Assembly: GCA_964513925.1 (NCBI GenBank)
Contig: CAZENR010000012.1
Span: 1 to 42,355, forward strand
Origin: DAORHV01 sp964513925
Lineage (GTDB): Bacteria; Patescibacteriota; Gracilibacteria; Peribacterales; Peribacteraceae
Direction of reading: 5' to 3'
DNA: 42,355 nucleotides
Position 1 is the stretch's first letter; each line of letters begins with the position of its first letter. Positions 37,832 to 42,355 of the stretch are shown here, piece by piece. The notes under the pieces were generated by a model. That model made no database searches and had not been told where the DNA came from. It worked only from the letters and a program-made list of their open reading frames with translations. Position numbers and translations under genes: made by a program.

Positions 37832-39245
37832 TTAGCTTCTGTGACGCAACGTAACGACGTAGTGCAACGGAAGAAGTCGTGTAGGTATCGCTTCCACCCG
37901 GCTCACGGTCAGCGTGTCCGGTATCCACGACTGCAGCAGTCGCATGTCCGCATCGTGTAAGTGCCATGGATTCTGCAGCGGCATCAGCGTTCGTTCGGCG
38001 TTCATCCGGATACCTTTAGCGCCGCACAATCGCACGCACCAGCGCTTTGCCAGCTTTATTGCGCGTTCATGGGGAATGCTTACCACCGCGGTTCCGCCAG
38101 GAGCCAGTACGCGACTGATTTCTTCCATGACGCGNNNNNNNNNNGACGCGCTTGGGATGCATGGTGTGTTCCAGGACTTCTGAGCAAATGACCGCATCGA
38201 ACGAGGCATTTGGAAACGTCATGGCTTCTGCATTCATATGCTGCAAGTCACATGTCCCCGCCGTGTTCTTGCGTGCCAGATCCAGTGCCGTTTTAGAGAG
38301 ATCGATGCCGGTCTTGTGGCAGGCAGGCAACATGCGCAGCATTCCACCGTCTCCGCAGCCAACGTCCAGCACGTGCTGTCCCGGCGCAAGCTGCAAGGGG
38401 CGAAGCATGGCGCGCATGCGACCTTTGCCTACCCACCGTATGCCTGCATTCTCGCTGGAAAAATAGGCGTCATGGTCGAATCGAGATGCGTAGCATTCGT
38501 TCCAAGATTCAAACGTGTCATCTGTCGGCATGCGCATCGTTCCATGCACTGGGCGTACCAGGTGGCGAAGAAGCTCGCCGACCAACATGGTGGTTTGCCA
38601 CAGCGACACAGTGGTTTTGCCCGCCAACCGAGGGATGTGGCGTATCGGACATTCGGCTACAAGGAGTCCGGATTCGCTGGCCAGCAGCAGCAATTCCGCC
38701 GGGGCAAAGAAGCGGTTGCAACGCAACGGAAGTCGCAGCAAGTCAGCGCGTGCAAACAGCTTCATTGGGCAATTGACGTCCGTATTGGGCAAGCCGAACA
38801 GGAGTCGCAGCAGGCAGTTGTATCCCTTGGAAATGAGGAACCTCGCAATGCCATCCTGACGGTGCAAGCGCATTCCCACGACGGCATCGTGCGTCTCCAG
38901 TCGTGCAGCCATCGCATCCATATTCTCTATGGGGCATTGTCCATCTGCGTCCATCATGAGTACCAAGCCGTGTTTGGCCATGGCGATGCCGGTTCTCAGT
39001 GCTGCGCCGTAACCGGTGTTGCGCTCATGCCGCGCCAGTCGCACGTTCGGAAAGCGCCTGCACAGTTCTTGCGCACAGAGCGACGTATCATCGTCGCTGC
39101 CATCATCCACGACGATCACCTCGTAGTCCCATCCTTTCTTGCCGAGCCAGGAGACGTTTTCCTGTACTACCCGCGCAATACTTTCTTGTTCGCGAAACGC
39201 AGGCAAGACGACTGAAATGCCGGTGCGAGACGGATGCAGCCGCAT
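37832..39245 (-). CDS. Family 2 glycosyltransferase fused to a SAM methyltransferase (split by an N gap)
   Basis: Residues 1-~235 form a GT2 domain of polyprenyl-phosphate-sugar-synthase type (ISVVLPAFREQESI, VIVVDDGSDDDTS, NTGYGAALRTGI, LMMDADGQ). The rest is a class I methyltransferase (HVLDVGCGDGGMLRML, GIDLSKTALDLARK, VICSEVLEHTMHPKRV). The gap of ten N at 38135-38144 breaks the frame, but both flanks carry GACGCG. If these six bases are the same bases, the protein reads MHPKRVMEEISRVLAPGG without interruption, for a total of 465 residues. The gene is therefore very likely intact. A TATACT box (39265-39260) lies 14 nt before the ATG. A sugar transferase and methyltransferase in one chain fits capping or decoration of a glycan. 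Confidence 0.82.
38135..38144. other. Assembly gap (ten N)
   Basis: Ten N lie between two copies of GACGCG (38129-38134 and 38145-38150). Merging the two copies restores the coding frame of the surrounding gene exactly, so the gap is most likely a scaffold artefact with overlapping contig ends. Confidence 0.85.
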
Positions 39246-39282
39246 GCAAGTTGAAATGCAGTATAGGGGAGTATCTTCACGA

Positions 39283-39312
39283 AAAAAACGGCCCGTCCGG
39301 TAAGGACAGGCC
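39283..39312 (-). terminator. Intrinsic terminator of the 39335-39826 gene
   Basis: On the minus strand CGGCCTGTCC pairs with GGACGGGCCG (one T-G pair) around a short loop and is followed by a run of seven T. It also separates this gene from the promoter of the glycosyltransferase fusion. Confidence 0.82.
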
Positions 39313-39334
39313 GCAGAAATGCCAGGGTGGATTT

Positions 39335-39826
39335 TTACTGATCACCGGCCTGCATATCTTTTTCCCACTCTGCGCGCATGTCTTCCGGCAGCAGCGGCTT
39401 CATGGTCGTAAAATACGTGTTGGTTTCTTCCTGTGCCTTGGTCAGCAGCGCGTTGACCTGCTGCTCCAAATCGGGCGTTGCCGTCGTCGGGTCTTGCACG
39501 GCGGCAAGGAGCAAGTCGACTGCTTCCTTCATATACTTGGGAGCTTGCACCAGGTGAGCGTGTGCCGCGGCGATAGCCGGATCAGAGGGCTGCACGGCAG
39601 ACAAGCTGTCGATGGTCTGTTGCAGCGTCTGTGCGGCAGCCTTCATGGCGTCGGTGTCGCTTACGCCGGACTCTGCCAACTTTTCTGCCTGAGTCTGGAA
39701 GCCGGTGACGATGGGATCGACCTGGTTGATGTATGCGCGCACTGCATCGTGCTGGGAACTGCCGCCGCATGCGGAAAGAGTAAGTGCAACTGCCAACGAG
39801 GCAGGAACAAGGGAACGAATGGACAT
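39335..39826 (-). CDS. Small helical lipoprotein
   Basis: This 163-residue protein has a lipoprotein signal peptide with the lipobox LSAC (C20) followed by GGSSQ. The mature part is all-helical (YINQVDPIVTGFQTQAEKLA, HLVQAPKYMKEAVDLLLAA) and acidic, without known motifs. It probably sits on the outer face of the cytoplasmic membrane. A promoter TTGTCT, 17 nt, TAGGCT lies upstream. The ATG at 39826 directly starts the signal peptide. The function is unknown. Confidence 0.78.
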   Translation of the reverse strand: MSIRSLVPASLAVALTLSACGGSSQHDAVRAYINQVDPIVTGFQTQAEKLAESGVSDTDAMKAAAQTLQQTIDSLSAVQPSDPAIAAAHAHLVQAPKYMKEAVDLLLAAVQDPTTATPDLEQQVNALLTKAQEETNTYFTTMKPLLPEDMRAEWEKDMQAGDQ

Positions 39827-39948
39827 GAAAAGGGAGGGAACGGCGGGACGACATCGGCCCGCATCGGCTGGAAGCCTACGGAAGTAGCCGTGGTGAGACA
39901 AGGTGTTTCCTCATCCCTTGTAGCGAACATCCGGTATACTCCACGGGA

Positions 39949-40605
39949 ATGATTGTCATCTTCCGGAAGGTTTGGCCTCTGGCGTTTGTGTTCTGCCTCT
40001 TCATCGCATGTTCCATCGTGGTGCAGAACAACCATGTACAGCTGGAGCAGCTGCTCTCCAGCGTATCGCTGCCTGCATGCGCCGGCCTGTATTTTGGCAT
40101 TACACTCATCACCGTCATCGTGCCGTTTACCAGCGTGCTTCCGTTCGTTCCGTTGGCGGTGCTGGTATTGGGCTGGCCGGCGACCGCGCTGCTTACTTCC
40201 GCCGGATGGGTGATAGGCGGCTTCATTCTCTTCGAGCTTTCTCGCTCGTACGCCCGACCGTATCTATTCCGATTCCTGCCCAAGTCACACATAGAAGGTA
40301 TTGGTAACTTACTCGCGAAAAAAGGACTGCCGCAGGCACTGTTCGTGCGCATGGTGGTGCACGACGATTTGGTGAATGTGGCGTTCGGAGCGTTTACCAC
40401 CATTACTCGGTGTCAGTTTCTGCTTATTACCGCTTTGGCTACCGCACCAGGCGCTGTCATGTATGCCTACATCGGTTCGGTTCCGTTTCGTTATGCACTG
40501 GCGCTTGCCGCATCTGGATTGGTGGTCTTTGGGTGCTACTGGTACGTAGACATGCATAAACACACGGTGCGCCGGTGGCTTACTCGGATGTTTGGAAGCC
40601 GTTAA
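39949..40605 (+). CDS. VTT/DedA-like membrane protein (TVP38/TMEM64 family)
   Basis: This 218-residue protein has about five hydrophobic segments. The VTT (SNARE-associated) core is TVIVPFTSVLPFVPLAVLVLGWPATALLTSAGWVIGGFILFELSR-like, with the basic loop SHIEGIGNLLAKKGLPQALFVRMV and the re-entrant-type FGAFTTITRCQFLLITALATAPGAVMYAYIG. Such proteins act as lipid scramblases or transporters of undecaprenyl phosphate. A TATACT box ends 8 nt before the ATG at 39949, so it is probably leaderless. It is divergent from the lipoprotein gene. Confidence 0.8.
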   Translation: MIVIFRKVWPLAFVFCLFIACSIVVQNNHVQLEQLLSSVSLPACAGLYFGITLITVIVPFTSVLPFVPLAVLVLGWPATALLTSAGWVIGGFILFELSRSYARPYLFRFLPKSHIEGIGNLLAKKGLPQALFVRMVVHDDLVNVAFGAFTTITRCQFLLITALATAPGAVMYAYIGSVPFRYALALAASGLVVFGCYWYVDMHKHTVRRWLTRMFGSR

Positions 40606-40647
40606 GCAGACTTCACTTTTCTGGGGACGAGTGTATAGTGCGACCTT

Positions 40648-41955
40648 ATGCTTTTTCCTTCTCAGCAACGCGCTGCGGATGCATTACGCACCCGCACGGA
40701 TGCCAATGCAGGCGCGGTTGTGCTGCGTGGGTTAAGCGGCATGGGCAAAAGCACCGTAGCCGAACACGCGCTCCAGCCGCATGAACATGTCGTGTTGGAT
40801 GCGGGCATGCCCAGAAAAGAATTGCTGGCTCTGCGCGACGCCGTGGCGCGCGGAGTGCGCAGCGTGCTCCTGGCACAGCCGGATCAGCCGCTTGACTCCA
40901 TAGACGCGCCGCTTCACCCGGAAGAAGTACGCTTACAGGGGCTGCTTCCACAAGAAGTGGATGCCTGGCTGGAACAGTGCAGTCCAGCGCTTACCCCAGA
41001 AGAACGCGTGATGGTCCAAACATACAGCTTGGGTGTACCCCTGTTGCTGAAGCGCATATTGTCCCAGCGTCCGGTCGCAGCAAATACTGCCTACGTGGAG
41101 TGCGCCGCGTACCTGCAAACCGCTCTCGACAACCTCGCTACGGATGACGCTGGAGATATTGAAGCCCAAGTCCGCGCACTGGTTGCCCGAGAGATGCATG
41201 TTCAAGCGCTACCCGAGGATATTCTTCGACTGCTTTGCTCCAAGGTATTTTTTAGTGAGAAGCAGCGCAAGCCCCTGGCGCTACTGACAAGCAGACTCAA
41301 TCGCGGTGCGCAGATGCCTATCCCGCGGTCGCCGCAACTTCTCGAGTTGTACGAGATCTGGTCGTCTGAGCACCCAAACGAGCCGGCATTCGATGTGCTC
41401 GTTGATCATGTGCAGAACGCTCAGGAGTTCCTGGATCGGCTGGGGTATGCCGAAGTGCCGAATATGCGTACGGCACTTCTTGGGGCATTCGTCTTAGCCG
41501 ATAGTCGCAAAGGTGCCGCTTGCGCGCCGGACCAGTGGAGTACCGATATGCGATACCAGCTGAACAACTCCGGCGGCGGCGGATCGGAAAACTGGATGAA
41601 CGCCAGGTTATTGGAGCTGGCGCGAGCAAGCGGCTACGAATCCCGGCCTGTGAAGAGCAATACTTTCGGCAGAGAGCAGATTCTTATTACTATCCCTGGT
41701 TTGCCCTCACCGTTGTACATTCACAAGCATGACCACACTCCGTCCATGGTCATGCCGGTTGCGTATGTCATTGAATGCGAATTGCAGCGATTGGGACTAT
41801 CGTACTCGGTGAGCCTGAGCGATCGCTCGTACCGCTACGATCCGCGCAGTCAGCGCTACGCAGATTTACCCAAACTGCATGTGAAGTATTTCCACGAGGC
41901 CCACGGCTGGCCGCTGGATGACGATGACGCTTCCGCGCAGGACGTAGAAATGTAA
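40648..41955 (+). CDS. P-loop NTPase of STAND-like type with unknown C-terminal domain
   Basis: This 435-residue protein starts with a P-loop, VVLRGLSGMGKST (K34). It has a short strand VRSVLLAQPD and a YSLGVPLLLKRIL segment that resembles the GxP motif of STAND NTPases. The NTPase part is short (~180 residues). The rest (LLCSKVFFSEKQRKP...) has helices and then a strand-rich end containing ILITIPGLPSPLYIHKHDHTPSM and SYSVSLSDRSYRYD. I do not recognise the C-terminal half. The start at 40648 lies 8 nt after a TATAGT box preceded by TTCACT, so the mRNA is leaderless. STAND proteins often act as sensors or switches, but no effector domain is visible. Confidence 0.6.
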   Translation: MLFPSQQRAADALRTRTDANAGAVVLRGLSGMGKSTVAEHALQPHEHVVLDAGMPRKELLALRDAVARGVRSVLLAQPDQPLDSIDAPLHPEEVRLQGLLPQEVDAWLEQCSPALTPEERVMVQTYSLGVPLLLKRILSQRPVAANTAYVECAAYLQTALDNLATDDAGDIEAQVRALVAREMHVQALPEDILRLLCSKVFFSEKQRKPLALLTSRLNRGAQMPIPRSPQLLELYEIWSSEHPNEPAFDVLVDHVQNAQEFLDRLGYAEVPNMRTALLGAFVLADSRKGAACAPDQWSTDMRYQLNNSGGGGSENWMNARLLELARASGYESRPVKSNTFGREQILITIPGLPSPLYIHKHDHTPSMVMPVAYVIECELQRLGLSYSVSLSDRSYRYDPRSQRYADLPKLHVKYFHEAHGWPLDDDDASAQDVEM

Positions 41956-41991
41956 GTTGCCTTGCACTTGGACTTCTTGTAGACAGGAGGC

Positions 41992-42355
41992 ATGCGTCTT
42001 CGCCCCCTGTTTTTCATTTCGGTTTGCGGCATCTTGCTGCTTGGTTGTACGACAACCAGAACGGCAGAACAGGGCGCGACTTCGTCGTCCGCTTCTTCGG
42101 CTAGCACAGCGGTGCCGGGCACGGAATTGAGCGTATTGCGCAGTGGAAGTGTTTCGTTGCTAGCGACTGTTTCCAATATTCCCTTTATTCCTGCGGAGGC
42201 TTCGTGGGCAAGTATGTATAACGGCACCGGCGCCTACGTGTACAAGCGTTCAGACCGTACCGTGTACGCAGTAGATTCGTCCGGCGACATGCGGGCAATA
42301 GCGGAGCTTGCCGGCAACGCGGACTATGTCCGCCTGCAGCCATCGCTCTATAGAA
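41992..42355 (+). CDS. Putative lipoprotein, 5' part
   Basis: The frame runs off the right edge after 121 codons. It opens with a lipoprotein signal peptide (MRLRPLFFISVCGILLLGC, lipobox LLLGC with C19), then a Thr/Ser/Ala linker and a domain with SVLRSGSVSLLATVS and GTGAYVYKRSDRTVYAVDSSGD. The last part looks beta-rich. An AGGAGG run ends 1 nt before the ATG, too close for a normal ribosome binding site. It starts 36 nt after the P-loop gene. Confidence 0.68.
   Translation, partial: MRLRPLFFISVCGILLLGCTTTRTAEQGATSSSASSASTAVPGTELSVLRSGSVSLLATVSNIPFIPAEASWASMYNGTGAYVYKRSDRTVYAVDSSGDMRAIAELAGNADYVRLQPSLYR

Noticed and set aside
37832..38209. Separate truncated methyltransferase pseudogene
   Set aside because: The break is caused by the ten N; merging the duplicated GACGCG restores one intact fusion gene.
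41984..41990. Shine-Dalgarno site AGGAGG before the last gene
   Set aside because: It ends 1 nt before the ATG, too close to act, and other genes here lack such sites.
1..42355. CRISPR array near the Cas4-like nuclease
   Set aside because: No direct repeats with regular spacers are seen anywhere; the only tandem repeat (27681-27731) has no spacers.
1..42355. UGA recoded as glycine (Gracilibacteria code)
   Set aside because: TGA ends genes at the expected place (for example after the DsbA-like protein and UvrC) and does not occur inside conserved domains.
1..42355. Insertion sequences or prophage
   Set aside because: No transposase, integrase or phage structural gene and no terminal inverted repeats flanking a gene were seen.

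Overview
The window looks like a chromosomal segment of a GC-rich bacterium with a compact genome. TGA is used as a stop (for example at the ends of the 488-1558 and 22001-24349 genes), so this is the standard bacterial code and not the UGA-recoded Gracilibacteria code. Start codons almost never have a Shine-Dalgarno sequence. Many genes have a TATACT/TAGAAT-type -10 box only 6-11 nt before the start codon, which points to leaderless mRNAs. Together with short intergenic gaps and many lineage-specific proteins, this fits a Candidate Phyla Radiation (Patescibacteria) genome, possibly Peribacteria-like. That placement is an inference. A 16S rRNA gene or marker tree would settle it, and no rRNA gene is present here.

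Layout. 1-8 kb: the 3' end of a cysteine-desulfurase-type aminotransferase, a membrane-anchored DsbA-like protein, a deaminase-fold protein, an AlkB-type dioxygenase overlapping an RlmI-type rRNA methyltransferase, a YdjC-type deacetylase, a SpoIIE/PP2C-type phosphatase, a GNAT acetyltransferase and two small membrane proteins. 8-12 kb: an OmpR/histidine-kinase pair, a secreted Met-rich protein that appears to share an operator with it, a small His/Asp-rich protein, a secreted DUF4215 Cys-rich repeat protein and tRNA-Glu(CTC). 12-15 kb: a BesD/HalD-like 2OG dioxygenase, a host-attachment/baeRF-type protein, a VIT1/CCC1-type metal transporter and a RecB/Cas4-like Fe-S nuclease. 15-19.4 kb: four tightly packed genes of unknown function behind a consensus TATAAT promoter. 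19.5-21.1 kb: ribosome hibernation factor, a structured RNA region with 6S-like architecture, and ribosomal protein L25. 21-27.6 kb: a glycosyltransferase, a UvrC with an extra internal domain, a YtxH-like protein, CTP synthase and class 1A dihydroorotate dehydrogenase. 27.6-31.3 kb: an intergenic region with 17-bp repeats, a dyad promoter, a nine-residue Cys-Gly-Cys micro-ORF and a terminator, then a fusion of a RelA/SpoT homologue to a DMT/EamA transporter. 31.3-34.8 kb: AIM24-like protein, PAP2 phosphatase, two tandem family-2 glycosyltransferases and DoxX. 34.8-42.4 kb: a ZIP transporter and FUR-family regulator behind a FUR-like box, a polytopic membrane protein, a glycosyltransferase-methyltransferase fusion interrupted by an artificial N gap, two lipoproteins, a VTT/DedA-like protein and a STAND-like P-loop protein.

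The most unusual items are the RSH-EamA fusion (hydrolase motifs intact, synthetase motif altered), the UvrC insertion, the four-gene unknown operon, the structured RNA beside hpf, the micro-ORF unit at 27.8 kb, and the shared direct-repeat operator linking the two-component system to the Met-rich exported protein.
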